From the NCBI GenBank assembly GCA_012656075.1, contig JAAKBF010000081.1, positions 1 through 64,000 on the forward strand: DNA of 64,000 nucleotides, given 5' to 3'. The notes under the pieces are model-generated. The model was not told the DNA's origin. It saw only the letters and a list, made by a program, of their open reading frames with translations, and ran no database searches. Of the stretch, positions 10,566-22,058 are shown one piece after another. The stretch is from Phytophthora hibernalis. Lineage: Eukaryota; Oomycota; Peronosporomycetes; Peronosporales; Peronosporaceae. A program made the position numbers and the translations under genes. Positions within the stretch are counted from its first letter, which is position 1, and the number at the start of each line of letters is the position of its first letter.

Positions 10566-12700
10566 ATGACCTCCGAAAGTGCTCCACCCATGAACGTGAT
10601 CGAGAAGATCTTGTGCCAGCACGCAGTGGGTCTCTCGCAGCCGTTCGTGCGTGAGGGTGACGTGCTGTGCGTCAAGGCGGACTGGACCATCGCCAGCGAA
10701 CTCACGTTCCAGGCCATGGACACGATGCACGCAGCCATTGGACGTCCACCTCTTCACCGTCCTGACCGCTTCTGGCTGGCACTGGACCACACAGTGGACC
10801 CACGGGTCAACCACCTGCCCAAGCAGAAGGCGCTCATCGACATGTCCACGACGTTCGCCAAGACCCACGGGCTCACGGACTTCCAACCCGCCAACACCAC
10901 CATCATGCACACCGAGTTCGCTCGCAAACGCGCGCAGCCAGGACAGATCGTCATTGGCGCTGACAGCCACACGTGCAGCGCTGGTGGCATGGGCTCCTTG
11001 CCGCTGGACTAGGAGCCGGTGACGTCGTCATGCCGCTCGTGACGGGCCAGACGTGGTTCAAGGTGCCCGAGGTCTGCTACATCGAGTTCGTGGGCGCCCC
11101 GCGCTTCGGCATCGGCGGCAAGGACGTGATTCTGCACATTCTAGGGAGTTGAAGCGTAACACGGTGGCTTTCGAGCGTGCCGTGTACTACGGCGGCTCCG
11201 GACTCAAGTACCTCACGACGCGCGCTTCGCTGTCGCGAATATGAGCACCGAGTTCGGAGGCATTGCCGGCGTGTTCCAAGCTGATGCTATTACTCAACGT
11301 GTGTTGGAAGGCCGTGACTCGCACTTTGACGAAGCTCTGTTCTTTGAACCGGATGAGGGATGCAGCTACGCTGCTCACCATGTGATCGACCTGGCTGATG
11401 TCAAGCCGCTTATTGCCTTGTACCCGTCGCCGGATAACTGTGTGAGTGTGCAGGAGAAGCTCGGCATGAAACTGGACGGATGCTTCATTGGTGCGTGTAC
11501 GACTACCCAGGAGGACCTGATCTTGGGAGCGATGGTGCTGCAGCAGGCCATGCTCGAGGGCAAACGCCCCTCGACTACAGGCAAACGTCGTGTCACTCCT
11601 GGAAGTATCGAGATCGTGGACCGTCTCAAGGAGCTGGGGCTTGTGCGCATCTACGAGGAGGCCGGATTCACTGTTGGTGTGCCCAGCTGCAGCTTCTGCG
11701 TCGGCATTGGCGCCGACGTGGCTGGTGAGGGCGAGGTGTGGCTCTCGAGTCAGAACCGCAACTTCCGCAACCGGATGGGTAGGGGCTCCATTGGTAACTT
11801 GAGTTCGGCTGCTGTTGTGGCCGCCTCCAGCTTTGACATGGAGGTGGTGGACCCGCTGCCGTACCTCGACAAGATCAGCAAGGAGGACTTCGACAGCTAC
11901 CGCAACTGGGTGGAGCCCGATGCCTCCACGCCGTCACCGGCCAAGACGATCAAGTCGTACACGGTGCACGAGCCTAAGCCCGTGCTGGCGACTGCTGACG
12001 ATGCGGAGGACACGCAGGTTGCCAAGGAACAGGCTGCGGTGGCTGAGCTTGAGGCTGCGCTGCCGCCCAAGTTCAGCGGCAAAGTGCAGGTGTTCGGCGA
12101 CAACATCGACACAGACGCTGTGATCCGGCTCAGTTCATGGGTCTCAACAAGTCGTCGCCGCTGTGGCCCGCCGAGTGCGAGACGGAGCTGGACGTGTTGG
12201 CTGCCAAGTCGTTCGCCTACGTGCGCCCGGAGTTCCCGCAGAGGGTCAGGGAGGGCATGAACATCATCGTGGCTGGCTCAGCGTTCGGCAGCGGATCGTC
12301 TCGTGAGGAGGCTGCTATCTGTCTCAAGGCCGTGGGCGTGCAGGCAGTTATCGCCAAGTCGTTCGCGTACATCTACGCTCGCAACCAGCCCAACAACGCG
12401 CTGCTGGGCATTGTCGTGACCGACGAGAAGTTCCACGAGCTTGCTGCCGAGGGTGAGGAGGTGACTGTGGACCTGCGCAACCGTGTGGTGAGCGTCAAGG
12501 ACCACCAGGTGGCTTTCTCGCTGACGCAGCTCGAGGAGGCATTCCTCAACGGTGGTGGCCTGAAGACGCTCTTCAAGCAGCACAAGGCAGACCTGTTCCG
12601 CGCCGCGATGCGTGGCAAGGCTGCCACGCCCATCTCTTCGAGCGGTGTGGGCTGTGGCGACGACTGTGGCAGCGAGGCGGCTTCCACTCCGTCCTGGTAA
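10566..12700 (+). CDS. Aconitase-family dehydratase, 3-isopropylmalate dehydratase type, fused large and small subunits
   Basis: The N-terminal part is the [4Fe-4S] catalytic domain (large subunit, LeuC-like): GADSHTCSAGGMG, FIGACTTTQEDLILGA and GVPSCSFCVGIG supply the cluster cysteines, followed by SSQNRNFRNRMGRG. The C-terminal part is the swivelling domain (LeuD-like): VFGDNIDTDAVI and AGSAFGSGSSREEA. Fusion of both in one chain of about 710 residues is the fungal/oomycete arrangement. In leucine synthesis the enzyme isomerises 2- to 3-isopropylmalate. The GACTTT variant is unusual for classical LeuC (normally SCTN), so a related hydratase is possible. Four frame breaks (about 11008, 11143, 11220 and 12128) fall at or near GG, GGG or CC runs except the third, where two bases seem missing; flanking sequence stays conserved. 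Ends at TAA 12698-12700. Confidence 0.8.
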
Positions 12701-12912
12701 GCAGTGCAGTTAGCAGTAGATATGTGCACAAACAATAATCAAAAACTACATGCTTGTGTTTCTCAACGAGTTCCATGGGATCAGAACCAACAACTTGTCA
12801 AGTTGAAGTGCTTTTCAGTGTAGCCATGTTGGAAAGTATCTTGTACGAAAGGCCGCGAGCATTGACACACTCGTCGCACTTGGCATTTCGCTCTCAAAGA
12901 CACACTACCATC

Positions 12913-14936
12913 ATGTTCCAGGACGTGACGTTGGGCAGTGCGCGGTTCAAGTCCAAGCGGACCAAGCAGACAACGGAAGTTTTCGCTCAAACAGTGGAGA
13001 TCGAGATGTTTGATGACGAAGCTCAGACAGACGCCGCCACTACTTCGAGTTCCACACAAACGGGTCAAGCACAACCACCGACCAAAGGCAAAGGCAAAGA
13101 TGCAGCCTCCGACACGAAGGAAGAGGACCAGCGTCGAGTTTCTGAGTGTCTGCAGAGTGTTGGTGCACTCATGCTACGAGAAATGGCCAAGAACGGACAT
13201 ACCAGCCCCTGCTTCAGCGGTGCGTGCGCTGTTGTTGCTCTTCTCACGGTGTTGATTCTAATGTTTTGCGCTGTTGATACAGGACTGGAGCGATACTTGG
13301 AGGAGTCGGAGGAGAAGGACATCACCAAGCTCTTCCGGCTGCAGTTCGACTTCGACACGTACTTCCAGCCACAACAGGGCACAGCGACTACAAACGGAAC
13401 TCCATCTTCGCCTTCTCTGAAGTTGTCGTGTACGGGTGTGTCGTGGAACCCAACGGGATCAGTAATTGCGGTGGCATACGGACGCTTTGATCACTCAGGG
13501 TGGTGTAATTACCGCTCGGCCCTCTGCTTGTGGAACGTCTTCCAGACCGACCTCAACCCGCAAAAGCCTTCACTTGTGCTCGAAACCTCGGTGAGCTCGT
13601 GATTTCTTCTCAGATCCTTTCTAGTTTGAAAACACTGACGACTATTTATCGTAGAGCGGGTTAATGTGCGTCGCCTTCCACCCGCAAAACCCGTCTATCT
13701 TCGCTGCTGGTTCTTTCAACGGAGAAGTCTTCGTCTGGGATACTGAGCCGGCGGACTACCGCTTTTATTCGTCGGGTATTGGCGACTACTTCCATCGTGA
13801 GCCCGTCACCAAGGTCGCATGGGTCTACGACATTCAAACGGCAGAATACAACGTAAGACCTACCAGGATTTCCTTCGTATCCTAGGCAGGTAGGTGGTTT
13901 ACTGATACCTCTTCTGCTTGCAGATTGCAAGTGTCAGTGGCGACGGGAAAATCCTTTTTGGCGAGTCAAAGACAAACTTTCATTTCCCGTCGAGGGCTAC
14001 GTCATGCATCTGCCACAAGGAATCGGAGGTGCTGGAGTTGGAAAACGCAACAACGACGAAACTCGGACACCGGTTATTGGTGGCAAAGCACTAGCCTTCA
14101 GCAGTATGGACAAGGCCAGTCGTGCATTTGTCGTTGGGTCTGAGGGTGGAGTCGTTGCTCGATGCTTTGCAAAAGCTGCTGGAAGTGTTCGTTCGTCGGA
14201 CTTTAAGGGTGAAAAGAAGTGGACAGCAACAGCAGCGCGACTCGTAAGCAAACTACCAACTTCGAAAATTCCCGCAGCACGTCGACAAGTGGAGGCGTAC
14301 GCGTCCGCCAAGCGCAGCAAGGAGGTAACGTTAGCCACATTGTACGAAGCCAGATTGGATCCAGCAACAATCTTCCCGAGTGCAATGGACTTCGTCTTCG
14401 AGCCTCATAGTGCTCCGGTTTACGACGCAAGTTTCTCGCCCTTCCGCAAAAGTGTTTTCCTCACTGCGTCCGCAGATGGCACTGCACGCCTGTACTCAAC
14501 ACTGCAGCGTGAGTTGCTGCTTTCGCTTGAGGTAGCACCGTCGACAGCCTATCTCTATGCGGCCGAGTGGTCTCGCACACGTCCGATGGTTTTTGCTGCA
14601 GCCAGCGAAGATGGAAACGTCTATGTGTTCGACCTGAAAGTCGATCGCGTAAGCCCCGTGTTGGTTCTTAGTGGCAAAGACCCAGCTACCGCGCCAGCTT
14701 CGGCGTTAGCCAACTCCTCGTCATCGAACGCAAGCACAGCCAAGAGCACCGCGGCAGTAACCTCCAAGACAGCAAATGCGCCAATGTTCGCAATCGACTT
14801 CAATCCGCGACAACGTAACTTCCTAGCAGCAGGTGACGCTGATGGAGTCGTGCACATTTGGAAACTTTCGTGGCAGCTCGCCAACTTTCAAACCGGTGAA
14901 AGCGAATTGCTGGAATCACTTGAGCTCAGTAGCTAG
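12913..14936 (+). CDS. WD-repeat dynein-2 intermediate chain, WDR34/DYNC2I2-like
   Basis: Begins at ATG 12913 (MFQDVTLGSARFKSKR), with a charged low-complexity N-terminus and then WD repeats: SCTGVSWNPTGSVIAVAYG, LMCVAFHPQNPSIFAAGSF, YDASFSPFRKSVFLTASAD, YAAEWSRTRPMVFAAASED and FAIDFNPRQRNFLAAGDAD. The spacing and the long insert between blades fit the intermediate chains of intraflagellar dynein, consistent with zoospore flagella in oomycetes. Introns: 13220-13282 (63 nt, divisible by three), 13591-13654 and 13853-13923, all GT-AG. One frame break at a run of five T (13955-13959), where WD-repeat sequence (ILF, then RVKDK) continues after the shift. Other dynein intermediate chains cannot be fully excluded. 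Confidence 0.7.
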
Positions 14937-15166
14937 ATACAAACCACCACAAAAATCACTACGTGCCATGTTGCACATTTTTTCCCATTTGAGTGTTTGC
15001 ACTTGTTTGACTGCGTCAGATTTCGGCTCAGCCGTACATACAATGTACGCCATTCTCATTTTCTTACTTGCGCCCAAGGTCCTTGGCCGTGCGGTGCGCG
15101 TGCAGACTCCATTCCATCTTTGTTTGGGTCACTGTACACAACGTTAACAAAACAAGATGGGTAAGC

Positions 15167-16257
15167 TCAAGAACTCAGCTCAACAACAGTGTCAAGAATG
15201 GCAAGCGTACCAGGCATAACACGACGCATCTCCTTGAAGGTCTCCTCAGACATGTTGATGTACATATCTTCAAGGTTGGTCTGCAGATCGTCCTCAGCCT
15301 CCTTCATGACGCGTAGAATAGCGTCGCCCAGTCCGTTGGGGCGCTGGATCGCCACCTCCTCCTCCACCTCCTTGAGCTCTGCAGCTGCAGGTTGCCGTTC
15401 TCAAAGTAGTGCACGTGCAGCTGAATGGAGCCCTTGACCTTTGCCGGGTTCTCCGTCAGGTCCACCTCCCATCGCGACTTCCAGCGACCACCCCAGAAGT
15501 TTCGCAGGTTGATGCGCTCCGTGCACAGGTTCACCACGATCTTCGTGCCCACCACGTACACACCAGCGGTTCCTCTTCACATCAAAAACAAAACAAAACA
15601 AAATTCAGCAACACCTCGACAACTCTGTAACAACATACATCCTCACCCGTGCATGTACTCAAACTGCAGGTACGACTGCAGCGCCTTCTGCACCTCCTGT
15701 CTATTTCAACAAAAGCAATAACACCATCAGCAGCTGTAAAAACCTCACATCCCTCTCAGTTCCTCACCGTTCCTTCTCAAAGTCCGAGACTCTGGCCTCA
15801 GGGATCTCCCCACATCATCCGCCACAATCTGCTGCTTGATGTGGTCGAAGCCCAGCACGCGGTTGCCGATGGGGTCCACATAGTGAGCAGCGTCCACTTC
15901 TCCTTCCTCGCAGATGAGAATCTGTCAAAAGTGATAAAGTATCATATGTCAGCTGTCAGAACCCGCACGACTTGGCCCAAAGACCCCAATAAAGCTCAAT
16001 TTTCTCTATATAGTGATGCAGATGTTTACACACCTTGTAGTCCGCATCCGGCACATCCACGGGCAGGAAGTTCTTGACGTTGTACGCGTGCAGAGCTCCT
16101 CGCAACGCCGCGTCCGGCAGCACACGCGCAGGCACCAGCTTGGCCACGTCACGCAGCACCTCGTGGACCTGTCCCGGGGACTGGCCAGCAGGAATTTCTG
16201 CGCGATCTGCAGCTTCTCCTCGTCCGCAGCTTCCTCGTACGCCCACTCCTCCGTCAT
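15167..16257 (-). CDS. CAPZA: F-actin capping protein subunit alpha
   Basis: CapZ alpha pairs with beta to cap barbed ends of actin filaments. Start ATG 16257 (MTEEWAYEEAADEEKLQIA). Exon 1 ends at 16034 (VPDADYK), intron 16033-15922, exon 2 begins ILICEEGEVDAAHYVDP and contains GFDHIKQQIV. Later exons carry VQKALQSYLQFEYMHG and the family signature NFWGGRWKSRWEVD followed by VHVHYFENGNLQLQ-type strand sequence and the C-terminal helix DDLQTNLEDMYINMSEETFKEMRR. Stop at 15167. Three frame breaks fall at C/G runs (near 16190, 15810 and 15390). Introns between 15665-15760 and 15560-15655 are inferred; their exact junctions are uncertain. All diagnostic blocks of the family are present. Confidence 0.85.
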
Positions 16258-16395
16258 CTTGAGTATCAGATTATGAGGGATTATTATCAGCTCCCTATCA
16301 CTATAAACAGTGTCCTCTTATCTCTAATAGTATCATATAGATGGATTTAATATTAATTTACACAGTATTGAGACCTCGAGCAATTTATAGTTGAA

Positions 16396-17213
16396 ATGGA
16401 GACGCCGAGTGTGCGCGTGCTGGTCGTGGGGACTCTGGCGTGGGGAAGACGGCGCTGTTACGCTCTATCTGTCGCGGTTCTTCTGGTACCGACAAGCCGC
16501 CGACCCTGTGGACGACTGGGTGCGATGTTCACGTGCTTCTCCGGCCTCTGGGACCTTCGGGACGCGAAGTTTTCGTGGAATTTCTGGACGTGGGGGCCAT
16601 CGCAAGTACGAGCTCAGTCGCGGAGCCTTCTACCACGACGTACATGGAGTCGTCTTTGTACACGACCTGAGTAATGCTAAGAGCGGAGAACACCTTCGTA
16701 ACTGGAGCAGGGAGCTCAGCAGTATGCAGAGACGCAAAGGGTGTGTGGTGCCCTCGACAGGGAAGGAAAGCGACTTCCCCACGCTGCAAACGCTACCGAA
16801 ACTCGTGATCGGCAACAAGAAAGACCTACTGTCTAGGAATTATAGACCCAGCAGCACGGGGCCAATGGGAATTGCCGAGTTTCGGACTGTGACTTGCATT
16901 GAAGCGGTGAGCACAAGTTGGTACATTGGTAAGTTGATGGTTTGCTGACGGAATGTTTGACTTGGTGCAGAGTGCAGAGCCTTTGTCGATGGACCCGTGT
17001 GCGGCGTTTGATACGTTCTTGCAGCAGACGGTGGCGTTCGCGAACCGGGGAGACGGTAGCAGCTACAACAGTCAGAGCAGTGGCAACATGGGGCTACGAA
17101 CCAGAACAGTTGATGCAGATGAAGCTCGGACTGGATCGGGACTGAGTAGCTTTGCAGGAGCGTTGCCGCCATTGTCGACAGGATCGGGTAGTGCACGCTC
17201 ACGATGGTGGTAG
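16396..17213 (+). CDS. RABL3: RABL3-like small GTPase
   Basis: Start ATG 16396 (METPSVRVLVVG). P-loop region reads across a frame break at GGGG (16428-16431) into GVGKTALLRSIC; switch II is FLDVGGHRKYELSR, split by another break at GGGGG (16592-16596). G4 is VIGNKKDLL. Phrases such as GVVFVHDLSNAKSGEHLRNW and the Gly/Ser-rich tail without a C-terminal cysteine match RABL3, an atypical Rab not anchored by prenylation. One intron, 16907-16970. Length about 250 residues. The family is linked to vesicle and cilium-related traffic; its role here is inferred only. Confidence 0.75.
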
Positions 17214-17356
17214 AAGAGCTGTTGGTTCAAAACTAGAGTAACATTAGATACGGCATGGCTACTATACGACTTGGGCTCTCTCCTGTCTGCTCAGCTCTCT
17301 CGACAAGAGGTGGTGACGACTGACCCCACCTTTCCGCTCGCTTGTCTATCACTAGC

Positions 17357-18730
17357 TCAAAACTCGACCGAGTCCCGACTGTTGAACGAGATGTTGTCTC
17401 CACGGTTCGGTCTGTTCGGTGTCGCGTGGCCACTGTTTTGCCTTTGGGCCTGGTGGAAGCTGTCGGCGTCCTCGAACTGTCCATGCGAGTAGTCGCTGCC
17501 AATGGAGCGACTCGATCCGTGCGTCAGATTCGCGCCCAGTTCCGTGGACTTGGCACTTTCAAACGCCTCCGGGTCGAACGTCTCGTAGCTCGTGCCACTC
17601 TCCACCGAATCCGGCGACGAAAAGAGCGATGCACTAGGAGATAGTACACTGCCTGCAAGCACCCCCGAGCGTCTAGTAGGTCTCGAAGCGTACGATTCCT
17701 GTGTGTTCACTGCTCTTGGCATGTGAATAGTGCTCACTGCACCTCCCGACCGCATCGACGAGTCAGGAAGGTCAGAGGGACCTATACTGATCCTCGAGTG
17801 CACCATATCGTTGGTATCAGCAGATCTCAGAGCGTCAATTCGGGACTGCAGAGTGTGTTCTGAGCCAACACTCGCCCTCGCCTCCGATGGACTGGGCGGT
17901 GCTCGCGTGTACCTTTGCACGACAGTGGGAGCTGGCAGCTTCTCCTGTTCCTGAGCCTGTTGTTGCTGCAGTTTGACGCCTCGGTTCCTGTTCTGCTTCA
18001 AGCTCTTGGACGCCGACGGGGACGTGACGGACATGAAGGGAACCCCATCCGGACCGCCTCCTGTCGGGTACGGGTCGTCGTACCGCATACTGTCCGGATA
18101 CTGCGTGCTCGTGTGTGGCTCGTAGCCGAAGCTGCCGGAGCTCAGACGAGGCGCGTTGGCCTCGTAGCCGTGACTCAATGGGCTGCGAGTCTGCTGTGCG
18201 TTAAACCACTTGGGTGGTGCTTGGTACGCAGGTTGCTGCTGTCCTGGGGCTTGTCCTGCTGCTTGTTCCTGTACTGGGAGAGGTGGATAGGCCTTGGGGA
18301 ACTGCTGAATGTGTTGATTGTCTCTGTAGCCATTGGCAGCCACTTGTGGTCCCAAGTTCTTGCGGTTCGGAGGAGGTGCGAGGGGGACCGCTGTGACCTG
18401 CTTGGAGTACTGGAAACCTGGAGGTTGGTAGCCATTGGCTGAGCCGTTGTCTTGGGCGAACGTCACGTCCCGTGGCTGATGGTAGCGCTGTTGCTGTTGT
18501 TGTTGTTGCTGCTGCTGCTGCTGTTGGCGGTCCCGCTCCTGCGCTTGGCGTTGACGCGACTGCACGGAAGCCAGCGCCTGCTCGTGGCCCTTGCGCTTGG
18601 CTCTCTGCATGCAGACGCAGCAGCACACGAGCAGCAGCAGGATGAGCAGCGCCACGCAGCCGATGGCCACCCACCAGATCCAGTCGTCCCAGCCGAACGC
18701 GCCCTTGAACACCGACTGTCCGCTCGCCAT
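17357..18730 (-). CDS. Single-pass membrane protein with long low-complexity tail, function unknown
   Basis: 457 residues, uninterrupted. One hydrophobic segment near the N-terminus (WIWWVAIGCVALLILLLLVC, about residues 18-37) is followed at once by cysteines and a basic cluster (CCVCMQRAKRKGH), so the tail is probably cytoplasmic and the cysteines may be palmitoylated. The tail has a glutamine run (about residues 69-81), many Pro/Ser/Tyr patches and repeated SRxSxG-like phospho-site candidates, ending NISFNSRDSVEF. No enzymatic domain is visible. It is convergent with the RABL3 gene (143 bp between the stops). I do not recognise a family. Confidence 0.7.
   Translation of the reverse strand: MASGQSVFKGAFGWDDWIWWVAIGCVALLILLLLVCCCVCMQRAKRKGHEQALASVQSRQRQAQERDRQQQQQQQQQQQQQRYHQPRDVTFAQDNGSANGYQPPGFQYSKQVTAVPLAPPPNRKNLGPQVAANGYRDNQHIQQFPKAYPPLPVQEQAAGQAPGQQQPAYQAPPKWFNAQQTRSPLSHGYEANAPRLSSGSFGYEPHTSTQYPDSMRYDDPYPTGGGPDGVPFMSVTSPSASKSLKQNRNRGVKLQQQQAQEQEKLPAPTVVQRYTRAPPSPSEARASVGSEHTLQSRIDALRSADTNDMVHSRISIGPSDLPDSSMRSGGAVSTIHMPRAVNTQESYASRPTRRSGVLAGSVLSPSASLFSSPDSVESGTSYETFDPEAFESAKSTELGANLTHGSSRSIGSDYSHGQFEDADSFHQAQRQNSGHATPNRPNRGDNISFNSRDSVEF
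18488..18525. repeat. Trinucleotide (CTG/TTG) repeat coding for a glutamine run
   Basis: Thirteen consecutive CAG/CAA codons on the minus strand, inside the membrane protein gene at 17357-18730. Mixed CAG and CAA codons make it less slippage-prone than a pure repeat. Confidence 0.8.
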
Positions 18731-19411
18731 TATTGAGGTCCAGAGCGAAAGGAAGAGTGGCGGCCTTCGTTGAAGGGTCCGGCTGGGAAGCCTGGCGACA
18801 TGAACGCGAGTTGCTATTTCGTACCTTAAAAGAAATGGTCGGAGGCTAACATTTACTGTTTTTAAAGCGAGATGGATGATTGAACTGAGTAGTTCTATGC
18901 GGCCGGATGGTTTTCAGCAACGCTAGCGGGCTGTAAAACACTGGATAATTCGTACGTAGAGGGCAGTATTTTGAACGGCGACGCTACGAGCCGGTTGCAA
19001 CACGGCTCAGAGCACAACTGTCCACGCCACGCAAATTACTGGCAGCAACACCCCATGTGCTTTGGCCTGCGCCGTTGCACCAAGCAACCAAAGGAAACAG
19101 GTTGCGTGCATTATTGGCGCCGCAGAGATGGTTCCCCCACACAAAACCGAAAGCCCAACAATCCAGCGAGACCAGACTGGAAATCAAGCCAAGATGGATT
19201 GCGAGGAGGATTTACCAACAAAATACCCAACGCGAACCGTGTTGGAAGTCCGCTGACTACCGATATACAAACCAACGGGCAAGTTGACAACCACACCAGC
19301 ACTTCAAGCAACATATACGTATGTAGCCATTTCTCCTCGTCGCTTTGGTGACGCGCCGCTTGGTGGTCCACACCACGTTGCGATCTTCTACGGAAAGATA
19401 CGCCCGTATCA
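18731..19411. other. Intergenic region between two divergent genes
   Basis: About 680 bp between the divergent start codons at 18730 and 19412. It probably holds both promoters. Short open frames on either strand show no family resemblance. I saw no repeat or RNA gene. Confidence 0.5.
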
Positions 19412-20938
19412 ATGGCCATCATTGCGTCAGGAAGAGACTCGTCGATGGCTGACGATCCCAACGCGGTGCTGGCCTTCCTGCTGGGCTCTGCGCCATCGCT
19501 GGACGTCGCGTCCGAGACCCACAGCAGTCCGTCGACAGCAGATACAAGCAGAGATCCAATGGACGAACCGCCCGAGCTCGAGCCCGTGTCCGACAGCGAC
19601 GTGGAGCCGCAAACCGACGCCACCAGCGACTGGGACGTCGTCACGTCCTGCGAGTCCGAGGACGAAAGTGTCGAGCAGCAGAACGAAGAAGCTCCGACTG
19701 TTGCTCGAGCTCTGGGGATCGAGCAAGTGTCAACGCTTCAACGCAACGTGGTCACTAGAGTCTGCAGTGCCTCCGAAGCGGAGCATGAGGACGACTGTGC
19801 GTCCTCAATGAGTGCAACTTCAGTAGTTGAGGTGGAGCAGGAAGACAAGTCTCTGCTGAAGAAGAAGCAGACAAAAGTGGATGCAAAGGGTTTCAGGGCT
19901 AAGAAGGCCTTACGAGGGTCTGGTGAAACTCGATCTGCTACTTTTGTCGCTAAAATTGGTACGAGGAACAACCTGTCGAAGGGAAAGAGATATGGTGTAC
20001 CGACGCTGGAAGAGCTTCTGTTTGTGGGCTGCGTCGCGACGGTGCTGGTTGCGTATCTTGTTGTGTGCGTGTACAGCTTCTTTCATCCACTGGTGGTGCC
20101 TTTACCTGACTACGAAGAGCTGTACTCGGCGCACGATATCTCAAATGTGTCGGTGCAAATTGTGAGCCCTGTGGACAACTCACTGATCACACCACAGGGC
20201 GTTTCGCTCGAGTGGACGCTCGTTAACTTCCCTGTCGAGGCGCTTCATCTGTACGGCGCTGAGGTGTTTCGGTACTGTGTATCGGTTGATGACGAGGTGA
20301 TCACGTCGGAGGTTGGCTTCCTGTCGCTGAGCGACGGAGAAGAAGAGGAGCCCATGGACAACACAGCAGACGTTCTCAATCGAACAGTCCACTTGCCGAT
20401 TCCGCAGAGGAGATTCACGCGTGACGATGCTGAGCCGTTTAAAATTCATCTCGAGGTGACCATCCCAATCCCCGGCTTGATTGGGGAGTTCAAGACGTAC
20501 GAGCAGGATACCTACGTGAGAAAGCCAGCTAATCCTTCTCCGGAGGACGGAGTGCAGCTTACGCTTACGGCCCCCAAGGACGGTGCGATTTTCGAAGAGG
20601 GTCAATCTTTTGTGCTAGAGTACACTGCTGTGAACGTGCAGGAGATGCAAGTGTTCTTGGACGGTGGTGTCTACTTTAAGAAGACTCACGTGGCCGATGG
20701 CAATTTGCTAGTGCGTGGACTGGGGTGAGACCGCACACTCTCGAGATAAGGGCTTTGAACGACCAAGGCGAGATTGCCGTGTCCAGTACAGTGCACGTGG
20801 GGGTTGTCGAGCGCTTTCGGGATGAAGGCAATCAGTTGTAAGTCCTTTGGGGACATGAAGTCAATGAAACGTATGTTGCACAGTGTGCGAAGTGCTGCGT
20901 ATGCAGGGGCAGTGGCTCAGCGTGTTGTGGAGCAGTAG
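19412..20938 (+). CDS. Single-pass membrane protein with two Ig-like domains, unknown function
   Basis: Start ATG 19412 or 19445. Residues 1-190 are acidic and Ser-rich; a membrane segment follows (LLFVGCVATVLVAYLVVCVY, about residues 208-227). After it come two beta-sandwich units with similar openings (VQIVSPVDNSLITPQGVSLEW and LTLTAPKDGAIFEEGQSFVL without a cysteine pair), typical of Ig-like/cadherin-like modules, probably in the ER lumen or outside the cell. A frame break sits at GGGG (20722-20725); the next frame gives HTLEIRALNDQGEIAVSST, finishing the second sandwich. A 46-nt GT-AG intron (20838-20883) is likely, giving a stop at 20936-20938. No homolog recognised. Confidence 0.6.
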
Positions 20939-21095
20939 CCTTACCACCAAAATGATCACTCCATTTCCTGCATTGCGTCGCGACAGCAAAGCTGCAACAT
21001 CAAGGGCGTAGCGAGGGAATTCAAATGCATGTTAACGCAAAGCGCCGTGCAGTTGTGGATAAGGCGCTCTGTCGCCTTGTCTATCGACCTGGCGC

Positions 21096-22058
21096 CTACT
21101 GCCAGACCTTCTTGGGCTTGTAGTGGAAGTTCTCGTACAGACGCAGCAGGTTGCGCTCCAGCATGGCCACCGTGACCTTGCCCACGAGCGGCACATACTG
21201 CACGCCCTTGATCTTGAGCAGTTCAGCCTCGTCCACGTTCTTGAAGGACGCGACGTTGATGACGACCGTGTCCTCGCTCACCCACTCGAGCGGCAGCTTG
21301 TAGCTCTTGACGGGCACACCGGTGATGATGACGCGCGACTTCTTGCACGCCGACTCCTGAGTCTCCTCGCTCGGGATGAGCTTGCCGCGACGGAACAAAT
21401 ACAGCGAGTCGATGTCGGCACTGTACACGTCCGCGCCGTCATTGGCAAGCATGGCCGCCAAAGGGCGACCCACAATGTCACTACGGTTGATGACCGTGAT
21501 GTTGACGCCAGCCAAGTGGTCTCCGGTGGGCTTGGACTTGTCGTAGACGCCAATGTGCTCCAGGATCTTGACAATGGCCAGCGGAGTGCAGGGCAGCACG
21601 CACTTCTGCGTCTGCTCGTCGTCCACGTAGCGGATGTTGCGGTACAAGTTGCCGCGGTAGAACTGGCACAACCCCTCCACGTCCTTCTTGATGCTGATGC
21701 TGTCGCGCAGGAAGTCGTCCATGGAGCCGCCGAAGAAGCTCGGGAAGGGCCCGAAGCACGGGTAGTACACCAGGATGCCGTGCACGTCCGGGTCGTGGTT
21801 GGCCAACTCCAGCGCCGCCAGCAGGTCGTCCTTGTCCACCTCACGCAGCTCGTAGCGGATGCCGTCGCGCGCGCAGGCCTTGCCCGTCCACTCGGCGTAC
21901 TTCTTGGCGGCCGGGTCTCCGTGGGCCAGCAGACCCACGAGCTTTGGACCCACTCCACCCATGTCCTGATCAATGTACGTGCGCACAGCAGAGCTGAAGG
22001 GCGCAGCGATGGTGGACGCGTTGAGCTTCACACCCGCAGAGACGACGGCGTCGGTCAT
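21096..22058 (-). CDS. MTD1: NAD-dependent methylenetetrahydrofolate dehydrogenase, yeast MTD1 type
   Basis: Oxidises 5,10-methylene-THF to methenyl-THF in one-carbon metabolism. Uninterrupted frame; conserved blocks include DVHGILVYYPCFGP, KDVEGLCQFYRGNLY, LPCTPLAIVKILEHIG and the Rossmann segment VINRSDIVGRPLAAMLANDGA, ending GKVTVAMLERNLLRLYENF. The YPCFGP and LPCTPLAIVKILE forms match the monofunctional yeast MTD1 branch more than bifunctional FolD. Length from ATG 22058 is 320 residues, as expected. The frame is open upstream to ATG 22241, adding 61 residues rich in Ser/Arg/Phe that might be a mitochondrial leader or simply 5' UTR. Confidence 0.9.
   Translation of the reverse strand: MTDAVVSAGVKLNASTIAAPFSSAVRTYIDQDMGGVGPKLVGLLAHGDPAAKKYAEWTGKACARDGIRYELREVDKDDLLAALELANHDPDVHGILVYYPCFGPFPSFFGGSMDDFLRDSISIKKDVEGLCQFYRGNLYRNIRYVDDEQTQKCVLPCTPLAIVKILEHIGVYDKSKPTGDHLAGVNITVINRSDIVGRPLAAMLANDGADVYSADIDSLYLFRRGKLIPSEETQESACKKSRVIITGVPVKSYKLPLEWVSEDTVVINVASFKNVDEAELLKIKGVQYVPLVGKVTVAMLERNLLRLYENFHYKPKKVWQ

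Noticed and set aside
12754..12912. Upstream extension of the WDR34-like gene to 12754
   Set aside because: The first in-frame ATG with a good context and charged start is 12913; the upstream part has no conservation visible and looks like UTR.
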